Part shown: positions 27,790-36,585 of the stretch, piece by piece
How the letters are laid out: each line of letters starts with the position of its first letter
Numbering within the stretch: the stretch's first letter is position 1
Assembly (NCBI RefSeq): GCF_900104585.1
Contig: NZ_FNVX01000006.1
Coordinates: 558,001-622,000, forward strand
Direction: 5' to 3'
DNA from: Bacteroides ihuae
GTDB lineage: Bacteria; Bacteroidota; Bacteroidia; Bacteroidales; Bacteroidaceae
DNA length: 64,000 nt
Notes under the pieces: model-generated
Databases searched by the model: none
Told to the model about the DNA's origin: nothing
What the model saw: the letters and a program-made list of their open reading frames with translations, nothing else
Position numbers and translations under genes: made by a program

Positions 27790-28302
27790 CTAAACGAACA
27801 GCAAAACCAAAGCAACAGCCACACCGCTGACTGCTAAGATAATTCCTCTCTTAAACATTTTTGAACCAGGCTTAAACATCCAAAAGGAAGATATCACCAA
27901 GAAAAGAAGAATACTCCCGAATGCTATACCAAACCAGTGAAAAGGGCTTTGAGAAGATCGTTTATGGAGATTAATAAATTGCTTAAAAGGGGAAATAACC
28001 TCTTGGGTGGTGTATGAAGCAACACCGGTTACTTTGTTATATGTTCCATTTGCAAATTCTATCACCTGTGCATCTTCGCTTATTATCTTCATGTTTTTGA
28101 GTTTAAGTGCTGTCCCAACTTCTTTAGCACTCATCTGTAAGGGTAAAGTTCGTTGCATTACTTTTTCCGTTTTAAGAAAATCTGTATTTCTATAAATCAA
28201 AGTAATGCCACTTAGTGAATATATGATAACCAGCCCAACGGCAAAAAAGCCTAAGTCACGATGCAACGAGCGCATCCATTGATTAATTGTTTTCTTCTTC
28301 AT
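27790..28302 (-). CDS. PepSY-associated membrane protein
   Basis: 170 residues. It begins KKKTINQWMRSLHRDLGFFAVGLVIIYSLSGITLIYRN, the PepSY-TM opening with a conserved histidine in LHRDLG and one membrane helix. An exported PepSY-like domain follows (about 40-105). Two more helices follow (FHWFGIAFGSILLFLVISSFWMF and GIILAVSGVAVALVLLF). Short PepSY-TM proteins often accompany iron or redox functions, but nothing nearby fixes its role here. A promoter with TATCTTTG (28344-28337) and a TTG 19 bp upstream precedes it. It is divergent from the MarR gene. Confidence 0.78.
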   Translation of the reverse strand: MKKKTINQWMRSLHRDLGFFAVGLVIIYSLSGITLIYRNTDFLKTEKVMQRTLPLQMSAKEVGTALKLKNMKIISEDAQVIEFANGTYNKVTGVASYTTQEVISPFKQFINLHKRSSQSPFHWFGIAFGSILLFLVISSFWMFKPGSKMFKRGIILAVSGVAVALVLLFV

Positions 28303-28336
28303 ATTTGTCTTTTTTATTCTAAAGTTTTAACGCACA

Positions 28337-28366
28337 CAAAGATAGATAAACGTGATTAAACAGCAA
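28337..28366 (-). promoter_or_regulatory. PepSY gene promoter
   Basis: TTG (28366-28364) and TATCTTTG (28344-28337) on the minus strand, 19 bp apart, 35 bp before the start codon. Confidence 0.55.
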
Positions 28367-28415
28367 TACTTGAGCACAAAAATCATCACTCGTATCAGCA
28401 TATGAAATATTTACG

Positions 28416-28423
28416 TAACTTTG
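28416..28423 (+). promoter_or_regulatory. Putative MarR gene -7 element
   Basis: TAACTTTG fits TAnnTTTG; I see no clear -33 TTTG. It would give a leader of about 125 nt before the chosen ATG. Confidence 0.4.
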
Positions 28424-28554
28424 AAGTCGACTCTCGAAGGATTTAGTATAGTGAGCTATTTACAGACTAATGCTTGCAGGAAGCAAACATTATACAGCCC
28501 AAAGGCGTTAACTCTTTATTACATAAAAAACGGATATTATTAAGACGAATAAGA

Positions 28555-28923
28555 ATGAAATCAATATGCACCATGCGAGATATCTGCAAAGCTATCTCTT
28601 CTTTTGAGGAGGAGTTCGAAAAAGCATATCAAATCTCGCTCAATGAAGCGATGGTTCTCTGCACACTACACGAAGCGCAATCACCTTTAACTTCTACTGC
28701 CATAGCCGAACGAACAGAGATGAAAACATCTCACACTTCAAAAGTTATACGTTCCGTTGAGGAAAAGGAACTGATAGAACGCACACTAGGCGAAACGGAT
28801 AAACGCCAAATGTTCTTCAGCCTGACACTAGCCGGAGAAGAACAATTAAAAGACTTGAAGTGTGACAAAGTAATGATTCCTAAATTGTTACAGCCGATAT
28901 TCGCTAAGAGAGAAGAAGATTAA
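28555..28923 (+). CDS. MarR-family transcriptional regulator
   Basis: I chose ATG at 28555 (122 residues). The longer frame to 28474 would need a TTG and adds a non-conserved basic tail. The winged helix-turn-helix is clear: LNEAMVLCTLHEAQSPLTSTAIAERTEMKTSHTSKVIRSVEEKELIERTLGETDKRQMFFSLTLAG, with the DKR wing motif typical of MarR. It presumably represses a small regulon when no ligand is bound. The divergent PepSY gene is a candidate target by position only. Confidence 0.8.
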   Translation: MKSICTMRDICKAISSFEEEFEKAYQISLNEAMVLCTLHEAQSPLTSTAIAERTEMKTSHTSKVIRSVEEKELIERTLGETDKRQMFFSLTLAGEEQLKDLKCDKVMIPKLLQPIFAKREED

Positions 28924-29000
28924 AGTACCTTTCCAGATTAAAAGACTAAAAATAGTCTACTCAATTCAGTAAAAGTCAACGATCATATTTTGAAGGCAAA

Positions 29001-29062
29001 GTTTCCTTCCTATAAACCTTTAGTCTCAACACGTGGAAACCAAAGGTTTATAGGAAGGAAAC
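29001..29062. repeat. 21-bp perfect inverted repeat in the MarR-GH3 gap
   Basis: The arm at 29001-29021 (starting GTTTCCTTCC) is the exact reverse complement of 29042-29062 (ending GGAAGGAAAC), with a 20-bp spacer. No T-run follows on either strand. A related GGAAGGAAAAC occurs at 29229-29239. I see no convincing gene in 28924-29237; a weak TTG-initiated frame runs through the hairpin. Confidence 0.85.
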
Positions 29063-29237
29063 GATTCGTTTTCATGGATGAAAACAAATGTTTTATAGTA
29101 TATAAAACTAATGAAACTGCACTTCCCTGGAAAGGCAAGATATATCTACCTTTTACAGATAATAGTACAGTAATGAGTACTAGTTTAACATATTCTTTAT
29201 CAGAGATAGTAAAATCTGTTTTCCATGGAAGGAAAAC

Positions 29238-32228
29238 CTACTGTTTTATCAATGCTTGATAAAGAACCTCTTGAACGTGTTCGCGAATCTCTAACTTCGA
29301 AAGCTTATTGACCCAGGCATCAGGATAAGTGCGATTACTCAAGAACACATACACCAAACCATTCTCGGGATCTGTCCAAGCGCACGTACCCGTAAATCCA
29401 GTATGCCCATACACCGAAGCAGGTGCAGAAGGGCAGCAAGGACTAATTCCCACATCTTCCGGATCAGGCTTATCAAAGCCTAAACCACGTCGACTGATGT
29501 TTGAGGTTTCTGTAGTAAATAGTTGACATGTCTCTTTACTCAAATAGCGATGTCCATCGAGTTCGCCTCCATTAAGTATCATTTGATACACGCGAGCTAC
29601 ATCACGAGCAGTAGAGAAAAGTCCCGCATTTCCAGAGATACCTCCAAGAAAAGCAGCCGATTCATCGTGTACATATCCTTGCAAAGTGGACTTCCGCAAG
29701 AACCCGTCTATTGTTGAAGGAACAATATTTTCTTTATGGAAGGAGCGTAAAGGCAGATAAGCAGTATGCTCCAAGCCCATCGGCTCATAAAACTCATGCG
29801 CCAAGTATTTATCCATAGGCATGCCAGTGAGTTGTTCTACCAATTGTTGCAACAAAATGAAGCCCAAACAGCTATATACATACTTCTTCCCTTTAAGTGG
29901 TGCATCGGCTATCTTCTTTAGCATCATGTCTTTAAACGACTTATGCAACCAAAGACTATCAGACACATGCAACGTATAATCACCACCACCTACGGTTGAA
30001 GTCAGGCCCTCTTTAAAGCGAAAGTTCGGCTGTGCAAAAGTTTTCGGCCCAATCTGGACTGAATGAAGTGCATCCTTCTGTGACTTAAACAAGCTCCCGC
30101 TATAACTCTTCTTATCAATGGCATCCTGATAGAACACCAATCCTGATGGTAAACCTGATTGATGGAGTAATAACTCCCGAATGGTAATTTTGGCTTTATT
30201 CGTTCGCTGCAAGAACGGAAGATAGTCCGATATTTTATCCGACAGACTAAAACGTCCTTTATCATATAGTTTCATCACAGCCAACAATGTTCCTGTCGTT
30301 TTTGATAAAGAAGCAAGATCATACATATCGTTCGCCCCTACCCTACGTTCACTCTCATACGTATAGGTACCGAAAGATTTGTCATACATCGTTTTGCCAT
30401 CTTTTAGAACTACAATCTGGCAACTCGGATAAGCCCCGGCAAAGATTCCCTGAGTAGCAATCGTATCAATACGACTGAGAACTGCGGAACGCATGCCGTA
30501 CTCTTCAGGAATAAAGTGATAGGGAGTAGATGGAGTTAGAGTGATACCATCATTAGTATTGAATAATCCGCCAATTCCGGCAGACAAGCGTCCATCTGCC
30601 GAAGCTTTACCAAACAGCACATCGGCTATACGCTCCTGAACATCATCATTCAAAGAATGCCCTAATAGTACAGATGAAGCAACTGAGACTGCTCGGTGAA
30701 TTTGCAACATCAATTTAGCAGGGGTAAAGAATACATAAATCACCGGAACCTTCGGTGCAAATTTAGCAAAGAATGATTGATAAGAAGCCAAGCGTATTTC
30801 GGTAACTGAAACAATGATTCGTTTATATTGTGACAATGAATCACGCAGTAAAGATTGTGCCGAGTCGGACATCCTTCGCCCCAGTTCAAATCGTTTTACG
30901 GAGGTATATTTAGACAACTGTTTGGCAAAAACATCAAGACCATCGGGCTTACCCACATTCAGCAATGCCACTTCCTTCACATCAGGATGGAGCGGCAATA
31001 CATCACGTTTATTACTGAGTACTGTGATAGCGGCCAAATCCAAGCGACGTATCAGATCACGAGTTTGAGGTGTATTGATTCTCTTTTCTAATCCCGAAAG
31101 CCTTATTGTAGGCCGACGATTCAATCCCAAAGCATATTTATACGTGAGCACTTTGCGGCATCGCTCCTCAATCTCGTTTTCGTCAAACTCCCCTCTCTTT
31201 ATTGCCAACAATACATTGTCAATCTCCTTCTTCAGATTACGCGGAGCAAGCACAACATCATTGCCTGCTTTTAAAGCTTGTAAACAGACATTTTCAGCAG
31301 AAGAAACTCCTTTCATAGACAAAGCATCGGTAAATATGAGTCCTTTGAACGCCAACTCTTCAGTAAGAAGGTTATAAACGATATTGTGCGAAAGAGAAGA
31401 AGGCAGTCCCCCCACGGGATCAAATACCGGAACTTGCAAATGCCCCACCATAATTCCACTCAGACCAGCTCGAATGAACTCCTTAAAAGGATAAAGTTCT
31501 ACACTATCTAGGCGCTCTCTGGTGAAAGGTAACACAGGCAATGCTTTATGCGAGTCTACTTCTGTATCTCCATGTCCCGGAAAATGTTTGGCTACCGAAA
31601 GCACCTTACCACTTTCCAAACCTGAAGCATATGCTACGACCTTATTGGCGACTTTTCTTTGATTTTCGCCAAAAGAACGCACATTGATTACAGGATTCTT
31701 AGGATTGATATTCACATCTGCCACTGGCGCAAAATTAACCTGTACACCTAATTCTCTACATTGACGAGCCATTTCTTGCCCATATTCATAGATTAAGTGA
31801 TCATCCTGAATACAACCTAGTACCATATTTTTGGGAAAGATGGGCATTCCTCTCAAGCGCATTGACAATCCCCATTCACCGTCAAAGGTTATCATTAGCG
31901 GAACATCTGCCATTCGTTGCGCCTGATTAGTGATGATAGCCTGATTATCGGCTTTACCTCCCGAGAAAAGTAATCCACCCACTTTGTAATTGTGCACTAC
32001 TTCTTTAAGTAATGCCATATTCTTTCTACTCCGATCAGGCGCAATAGTATAAATAAAGAGTTGTCCAACCTTCTCTTTTAAGCTCATCTGCTGAAGTTGA
32101 GACTCCACCCATTGGTTACATTTCGGATCTTGCTTCAACTTATATAGAAGTAGAGGCTCAACCTGAGCACTTACTTGCAATGAAACAATAGAGACTAATA
32201 ATAAGAGGTTTGATAGTTTTTTATTCAT
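29238..32228 (-). CDS. Glycoside hydrolase family 3 - beta-lactamase-like serine hydrolase fusion
   Basis: A 996-residue exported enzyme with a signal peptide (1-21, ending VSAQ). Residues about 35-380 form a GH3 domain with the NagZ-type signature AKHFPGHGDTEVDSH near residue 215 and the nucleophile region IFTDALSMKGV. A GH3 C-terminal-like region follows (about 390-570). Residues about 585-980 form a class-C-beta-lactamase/PBP4-like domain with SLSKTTG (Ser-x-x-Lys) and YSCLGF (Tyr-x-x). The fusion suggests combined N-acetylglucosaminidase and peptide/ester hydrolase activity on peptidoglycan fragments; this is family inference. It is the last gene of an operon with the two 5'-nucleotidase genes (35-bp gap). 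Confidence 0.92.
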   Translation of the reverse strand: MNKKLSNLLLLVSIVSLQVSAQVEPLLLYKLKQDPKCNQWVESQLQQMSLKEKVGQLFIYTIAPDRSRKNMALLKEVVHNYKVGGLLFSGGKADNQAIITNQAQRMADVPLMITFDGEWGLSMRLRGMPIFPKNMVLGCIQDDHLIYEYGQEMARQCRELGVQVNFAPVADVNINPKNPVINVRSFGENQRKVANKVVAYASGLESGKVLSVAKHFPGHGDTEVDSHKALPVLPFTRERLDSVELYPFKEFIRAGLSGIMVGHLQVPVFDPVGGLPSSLSHNIVYNLLTEELAFKGLIFTDALSMKGVSSAENVCLQALKAGNDVVLAPRNLKKEIDNVLLAIKRGEFDENEIEERCRKVLTYKYALGLNRRPTIRLSGLEKRINTPQTRDLIRRLDLAAITVLSNKRDVLPLHPDVKEVALLNVGKPDGLDVFAKQLSKYTSVKRFELGRRMSDSAQSLLRDSLSQYKRIIVSVTEIRLASYQSFFAKFAPKVPVIYVFFTPAKLMLQIHRAVSVASSVLLGHSLNDDVQERIADVLFGKASADGRLSAGIGGLFNTNDGITLTPSTPYHFIPEEYGMRSAVLSRIDTIATQGIFAGAYPSCQIVVLKDGKTMYDKSFGTYTYESERRVGANDMYDLASLSKTTGTLLAVMKLYDKGRFSLSDKISDYLPFLQRTNKAKITIRELLLHQSGLPSGLVFYQDAIDKKSYSGSLFKSQKDALHSVQIGPKTFAQPNFRFKEGLTSTVGGGDYTLHVSDSLWLHKSFKDMMLKKIADAPLKGKKYVYSCLGFILLQQLVEQLTGMPMDKYLAHEFYEPMGLEHTAYLPLRSFHKENIVPSTIDGFLRKSTLQGYVHDESAAFLGGISGNAGLFSTARDVARVYQMILNGGELDGHRYLSKETCQLFTTETSNISRRGLGFDKPDPEDVGISPCCPSAPASVYGHTGFTGTCAWTDPENGLVYVFLSNRTYPDAWVNKLSKLEIREHVQEVLYQALIKQ

Positions 32229-32263
32229 TGTTCTACTTTAGCCCATCGGCTATATTCAACTCT

Positions 32264-33169
32264 TTATTTCTTTTCAAAGATTAAGTCCATGCGCCCTACA
32301 AAGACGCCTCTACTCCCCATCTGAGAAATAGGAATGCTTTTACCGACTGCATTCTGGTAAATTGCCGGTTGCTCAAGAAGAGTGTGCGAGTGCCCGCCTA
32401 AAACGAGATCAATATTACTCGTCTGACGGACTAGATTAATATCACAAGCAGGATCATCAGCCGATGAAGGTTTATAACCCAAATGCGAAAGGCAAACCAC
32501 AGCATCACATTTCTTCTTGTTTTTCAAAAAGGCAGCCAGTTCATTTGCCGTCTTAATAGGGTCTTTATAGATTATTCCCTCACACTTATTAGCTTGTACT
32601 AATCCCTCCAACTTAGGGCTAAGGCCAAAAACGCCAATCTTCAGACCATCTCTCTTAATTATAATATACGGTTTAACCAAACCTTCGAGCACCGTGCCCT
32701 CTACCCCGTAATTAGCGCAAACAATGGGGTAATCAGCCATTTTAAACAAACGTGCCATATTGTCTAGCCCGAAATCGAATTCATGATTACCAATTGTGCC
32801 GGCATCATAGCCCATACTATTCATGAGTTCTATCTCGACTTCTCCTTTAAACATATTATAGTAAGGAGTACCCTGAGAGAAGTCTCCGCAATCAAACAAT
32901 AACAAATCCGGCTTCTCTTCACGCACCTTGTCAAGACACGTAGCACGGCGTACAAAGCCTCCTTTATCTGCCAGACGAATGTCAGGGAAATTAGCTTCAA
33001 GGGGTTCAATGCGACTATGCGTATCATTCGTATGTAGAATGGTAATTGTTTTCGTTCGTTGCGCAACGGCCGAGAGTGAAAGGAATAGCAAAAATCCAAT
33101 CAACATAACCGGACTACAGCTTGAAGAGAAAGTCTTTCTTCCCATTTTATCTTTAACTTGTTTATTCAT
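32264..33169 (-). CDS. 5'-nucleotidase metallophosphatase domain protein
   Basis: 301 residues corresponding to the N-terminal catalytic half of UshA-type 5'-nucleotidases. A signal peptide ends near AVAQR. The dimetal site has LHTNDTHSRIEP, DCGDFSQGTPYYN, TIGNHEFDFG (Asn-His pair), CLSHLG and LGGHSHTLL. The protein stops at VFVGRMDLIF, where the substrate-binding C-terminal domain would normally begin. That domain is encoded by the preceding gene, only 10 bp upstream. The active site is intact, so the split is a stable arrangement rather than decay. Expected location is the periplasm. Confidence 0.9.
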   Translation of the reverse strand: MNKQVKDKMGRKTFSSSCSPVMLIGFLLFLSLSAVAQRTKTITILHTNDTHSRIEPLEANFPDIRLADKGGFVRRATCLDKVREEKPDLLLFDCGDFSQGTPYYNMFKGEVEIELMNSMGYDAGTIGNHEFDFGLDNMARLFKMADYPIVCANYGVEGTVLEGLVKPYIIIKRDGLKIGVFGLSPKLEGLVQANKCEGIIYKDPIKTANELAAFLKNKKKCDAVVCLSHLGYKPSSADDPACDINLVRQTSNIDLVLGGHSHTLLEQPAIYQNAVGKSIPISQMGSRGVFVGRMDLIFEKK

Positions 33170-33179
33170 TGATTCATCC

Positions 33180-33947
33180 TCACTTTATCGTTATCCTACC
33201 GTCAAGCACAGAAGTTATTTCTTTGCCCACAGCAGTTTGCTTTTTTACATAATTCAGAAAAATCTCTCTTATTGTAGCTCCTTCCGGGCAGATTTTCTTC
33301 TCTCCCTTCAGAAAAGCCAACATCTTATCATTACCTTCAGCCAAATAATCGACAGTAGCCACTTCATAAAGCCGTTCATCGTCTATCTCTTTGCCTCCTA
33401 CCGTAGCGGAGATTAATTTGCCTTCTTTCGATATTTCCAAGCGTACGTTACTCACACCTTCACCTCCCGCACCTGCAATATTCTCCATCAGTACTCTAAG
33501 ATTAGAACCTTTTAAAGTAACAATGCAGAGAGAATTTTCGAACGGTAAAATCTCATAAATATTACTAAAAGTGATATTCCCCGCACTCATGGAGCTACGT
33601 AAGCCTCCCACATTAGTCACTGCCACATCTGCCGGATGCCCAAGATAAGGTTCCGCCGCATTGCGCAACACATCAGCTACCAAGTTAGAAAGTAAGCTCT
33701 CCGGACGAGTTGCTTTCATATCCATCGCACTCTTTCCCACGACAGGAGTCATGATACTATCTATCTGTGCCTTGTATGGTGCTAATATAGCTACAGCATC
33801 CTCATCGGGATGAGCATCCCATTTGGATGATATCTCAACTCTGCTTCCTTCCACCTTCGCTAATTGATACGGAGAATGACAAGAAGACAGAAGAAGGAGT
33901 GCTGCCAAGGCAACTCCAGAGAAGCATCTTAAATAATTTTGTTTCAT
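33180..33947 (-). CDS. 5'-nucleotidase C-terminal (substrate-binding) domain lipoprotein
   Basis: 255 residues. It has a lipoprotein signal (ALLLLSSC, lipobox Cys at about residue 23) followed by a 5'-nucleotidase C-terminal domain: ESLLSNLVADVLRNAA, DVAVTNVGGLRSSMSAGNITFSNIYEILPFENSLCIVTLKG, then EGVSNVRLEIS and YEVATVDYLAEGNDKM. This half supplies nucleotide binding in UshA. Here it is membrane-anchored and encoded before the catalytic half, the reverse of the fused protein. A -7 element (TATATTTG, 33976-33969) sits just upstream. Confidence 0.9.
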   Translation of the reverse strand: MKQNYLRCFSGVALAALLLLSSCHSPYQLAKVEGSRVEISSKWDAHPDEDAVAILAPYKAQIDSIMTPVVGKSAMDMKATRPESLLSNLVADVLRNAAEPYLGHPADVAVTNVGGLRSSMSAGNITFSNIYEILPFENSLCIVTLKGSNLRVLMENIAGAGGEGVSNVRLEISKEGKLISATVGGKEIDDERLYEVATVDYLAEGNDKMLAFLKGEKKICPEGATIREIFLNYVKKQTAVGKEITSVLDGRITIK

Positions 33948-33968
33948 ATTCGAAGTTTAATAATGCCA

Positions 33969-33976
33969 CAAATATA
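33969..33976 (-). promoter_or_regulatory. Putative promoter of the nucleotidase-GH3 operon
   Basis: TATATTTG on the minus strand, 22 bp before the first gene. A -33 partner is not obvious. Confidence 0.4.
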
Positions 33977-34090
33977 ACATTTTCTGTTTGATGCTCTTAC
34001 CTCAACAAGCCATATTTACATCACTTATCTTTTGTCTATACTTTTTTTAGCTTATGACACTCTATAGTGTATAACATATAATGAATTATA

Positions 34091-34122
34091 TTTGGCTGTC
34101 TAATAAAAAGTTCGTTCCTTTG
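34091..34122 (+). promoter_or_regulatory. rplS promoter
   Basis: -33 TTTG (34091-34094) and a -7 variant TTCCTTTG (34115-34122) with 20 bp between. It would give a leader of about 80 nt. I see no L19-binding structure in it. Confidence 0.5.
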
Positions 34123-34208
34123 CACCGCTTTCGCGCAATCGCTGTCAAAGAAGAGAGTTACTTGATATGTTGCGTTGTATCGATGAAACAATTTAATAAT
34201 AGCAAACA

Positions 34209-34562
34209 ATGGATTTAATTAAAATTGCAGAAGAAGCATTTGCTACCGGAAAGCAACATCCTGACTTCAAAGCGGGTGACACTGTAACAGTAGCATATCG
34301 TATTATTGAGGGTACCAAAGAACGCGTACAGTTGTACCGCGGAGTTGTTATCAAGATTTCGGGCCACCAAGAAAAGAGACGCTTTACAGTACGTAAAATG
34401 TCTGGAACAATTGGAGTTGAGAGAATTTTCCCACTTGAGTCGCCAGCTATCGCAAGTATAGAGGTGAATAAAGTTGGTAAAGTACGTCGTGCTAAATTGT
34501 ACTACTTACGTGCTCTTACTGGTAAAAAAGCTAGAATCAAAGAAAAAAGAGTTGTTCGCTAA
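34209..34562 (+). CDS. rplS: 50S ribosomal protein L19
   Basis: A 117-residue ribosomal protein at the 30S-50S interface. It is recognised by [61 protein letters not shown] and the basic tail [22 protein letters not shown]. It stands alone, without rpsP, rimM or trmD, which is usual in Bacteroides. It has its own promoter and a strong terminator. Confidence 0.98.
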   Translation: MDLIKIAEEAFATGKQHPDFKAGDTVTVAYRIIEGTKERVQLYRGVVIKISGHQEKRRFTVRKMSGTIGVERIFPLESPAIASIEVNKVGKVRRAKLYYLRALTGKKARIKEKRVVR

Positions 34563-34587
34563 TCTTAGCAACAATATCCAATCCGAG

Positions 34588-34628
34588 ATAAAAAAAAGGA
34601 AAGACCTAATGGTTCTTTCCTTTTTTTT
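34588..34628 (+). terminator. rplS intrinsic terminator
   Basis: An A-rich run, GGAAAGACC, loop TAAT, GGTTCTTTCC and eight T, 26 bp after the rplS stop. The A-run also permits use on the opposite strand. Confidence 0.85.
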
Positions 34629-34715
34629 GCATCTAAAGTTCAAAAAAGCATCCATGTACAATGCTAATACAACATTTACATGGACATTTCTATTTTATGA
34701 GTTTGATTATCTCTG

Positions 34716-35690
34716 TTACTTCAGCTCCCAAGCCAGCGCACTTGCGCCAAGCACAGCAGCATCAGAATCCTTCAATTCAGAAACAAGCAATTTCGCTTTG
34801 CCTTTAAATATTGTGAGGATATTATCATCAATAGCCTTCTGAATAGGCTTCATTATGTAGTCTCCAGATTTTGCTAATCCACCAAAAAGAATGATAGCTT
34901 CGGGACTAGAAAAGGCGATAAAATCGGCCAATGCTTCACCGAGCAATGTTCCTGTGGAATTAAAGATCTCTTGAGCTAGTTTATCACCTTGTACAGCAGC
35001 ATCATACACATCTTTAGAACTGATATTTTCCGAAGGAATGTTACGTAGCAAACTCGCATCTGTGCGGGCAGCCAAAAGTTCGCGTGCTGTACGAGCCACA
35101 CCAGTAGCCGAGCAATACGCTTCCAAGCAGCCTTTACGTCCGCAGCCACACAAACGGCCAGTATCACCACGACGCATAATAACATGCCCTAGTTCTCCTG
35201 CAAATCCATCATGTCCATAGACAACTTGCCCGTTGATAACAATACCACTACCTACACCTGTGCCCAGAGTTATCATAATAAAGTCTTTCATTCCACGAGC
35301 CGCACCGTAAGTCATTTCACCCACCGCAGCCGCATTAGCATCATTTGTTAAGGCAGTAGGGATACCCAACTTCTCTTCAAACAAAGCAGCTAGTGGAATA
35401 ATACCTTTCCAAGGCAAATTGGGTGCAAACTCAATCGTACCACTATAATAATTGCCGTTAGGTGCACCAATACCGATACCTTTTATTTTGTCTACTCCTC
35501 CTTGAGCAATAATGAGAGGAAGAAGATTCTTGCAAACTTCATCCACATAATCACCTATAGATGAATAAGCTTGTGTTTTCACCGAGCCACTCGACAGAAT
35601 GCTTCCGCGTGCGTCAACAATACCAAATACGGTATTTGTACCGCCAATGTCAATACCTACAACGTAGGGTTTTTCCATGTTAGAATTCAT
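34716..35690 (-). CDS. ROK-family glucokinase
   Basis: 324 residues; the ATG at 35678 (MEKPYVV) is an equally good start. Visible are the phosphate-binding loop GIDIGGTNTVFGIVD, the catalytic aspartate in ALTNDANAAAVGE, LGTGVGSG, ELGHVIM and the ROK zinc motif CGCGRKGCLEAY. A second ATP-contact block is IILFGGLAKSGDYIM. It phosphorylates glucose, or related hexoses, in the cytoplasm. There is no N-terminal helix-turn-helix, so it is an enzyme rather than a NagC-type repressor. It is divergent from the efflux operon. Confidence 0.88.
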   Translation of the reverse strand: MNSNMEKPYVVGIDIGGTNTVFGIVDARGSILSSGSVKTQAYSSIGDYVDEVCKNLLPLIIAQGGVDKIKGIGIGAPNGNYYSGTIEFAPNLPWKGIIPLAALFEEKLGIPTALTNDANAAAVGEMTYGAARGMKDFIMITLGTGVGSGIVINGQVVYGHDGFAGELGHVIMRRGDTGRLCGCGRKGCLEAYCSATGVARTARELLAARTDASLLRNIPSENISSKDVYDAAVQGDKLAQEIFNSTGTLLGEALADFIAFSSPEAIILFGGLAKSGDYIMKPIQKAIDDNILTIFKGKAKLLVSELKDSDAAVLGASALAWELK

Positions 35691-35852
35691 GATACTTTAT
35701 TAAAGGGTTAGTTATGAATCACAAATTACGCAAAGAAGATTGAGTTCGCAAAATGTTTTTTTAAAAAAGTTCACCCTTGCTGCAACTTTTCACACCTATC
35801 GTGCGTCTAATATAACAAATCATAAGAAATTTGAAACTAAATCGGCGAAACA

Positions 35853-36569
35853 GTGATACACTTAAAAGACATTAACAAGACCTACCACAACGGAGCACCG
35901 CTTCATGTGCTTAAAGGCATCAACCTTGATATAGAGAGAGGAGAATTTGTTTCCATCATGGGTACTTCCGGTTCGGGTAAATCTACAATGCTCAATATAC
36001 TTGGCATCTTGGACAATTACGACACGGGAGACTACTACCTAAACGATGTATTAATCAAAAATTTGAGCGAAACGAAAGCTGCTGAATACCGCAACAGAAT
36101 GATTGGTTTCATCTTTCAGTCATTTAACCTTATATCGTTTAAAAACGCAATGGAGAATGTAGCTCTTCCGCTATTCTATCAGGGAGTGAGCCGAAAAAAA
36201 AGAAATATACTTGCGATGGAGTACTTAGATAGATTAGGGTTGAAAGATTGGGCACACCACATGCCCAACGAAATGAGTGGAGGTCAGAAGCAACGTGTAG
36301 CCATCGCTCGTGCATTGATCTCTCAGCCACAAATAATCTTGGCAGATGAACCTACAGGAGCACTTGACAGTAAAACATCGGTGGAAGTTATGAACATTCT
36401 GAAACAGCTACATGACAGCGGAATGACCATCGTTGTGGTAACACATGAAAGCGGTGTAGCCAATCAGACGAACAAGATTATCCGTCTCAAAGACGGAATC
36501 ATAGAGAGAATAGAAGAAAACGAAAATCATAACGCATCTCCCTTCGGGCAGAACGGATATATGAAATAA
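35853..36569 (+). CDS. ABC transporter ATP-binding protein (MacB/LolD type)
   Basis: 238 residues from a GTG at 35853, chosen because it opens with the family-typical MIHLKDINKTY. Walker A is GTSGSGKSTM (about residues 36-45). The Q-loop is FIFQSFNLI, the signature MSGGQKQRVAIARAL, Walker B ILADEPTGALD, and the switch histidine lies in VVTHE. It drives the two permeases that follow (17-bp gap). The cluster adds an adaptor and a TolC homologue, so the complex is a tripartite export pump of the MacAB-TolC kind. The substrate is not evident; macrolides, peptides and lipoprotein export are all possible. Confidence 0.92.
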   Translation: MIHLKDINKTYHNGAPLHVLKGINLDIERGEFVSIMGTSGSGKSTMLNILGILDNYDTGDYYLNDVLIKNLSETKAAEYRNRMIGFIFQSFNLISFKNAMENVALPLFYQGVSRKKRNILAMEYLDRLGLKDWAHHMPNEMSGGQKQRVAIARALISQPQIILADEPTGALDSKTSVEVMNILKQLHDSGMTIVVVTHESGVANQTNKIIRLKDGIIERIEENENHNASPFGQNGYMK

Positions 36570-36585
36570 GATAATACCAAACACT

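Noticed and set aside
28990..29259. An 89-codon plus-strand frame in the gap before the GH3 gene
   Set aside because: It starts with TTG, runs straight through both arms of the 21-bp inverted repeat, overlaps the GH3 3' end and shows no recognisable domain.
34474..34842. A plus-strand frame overlapping rplS and the glucokinase gene
   Set aside because: A shadow frame that crosses the rplS terminator; not a gene.
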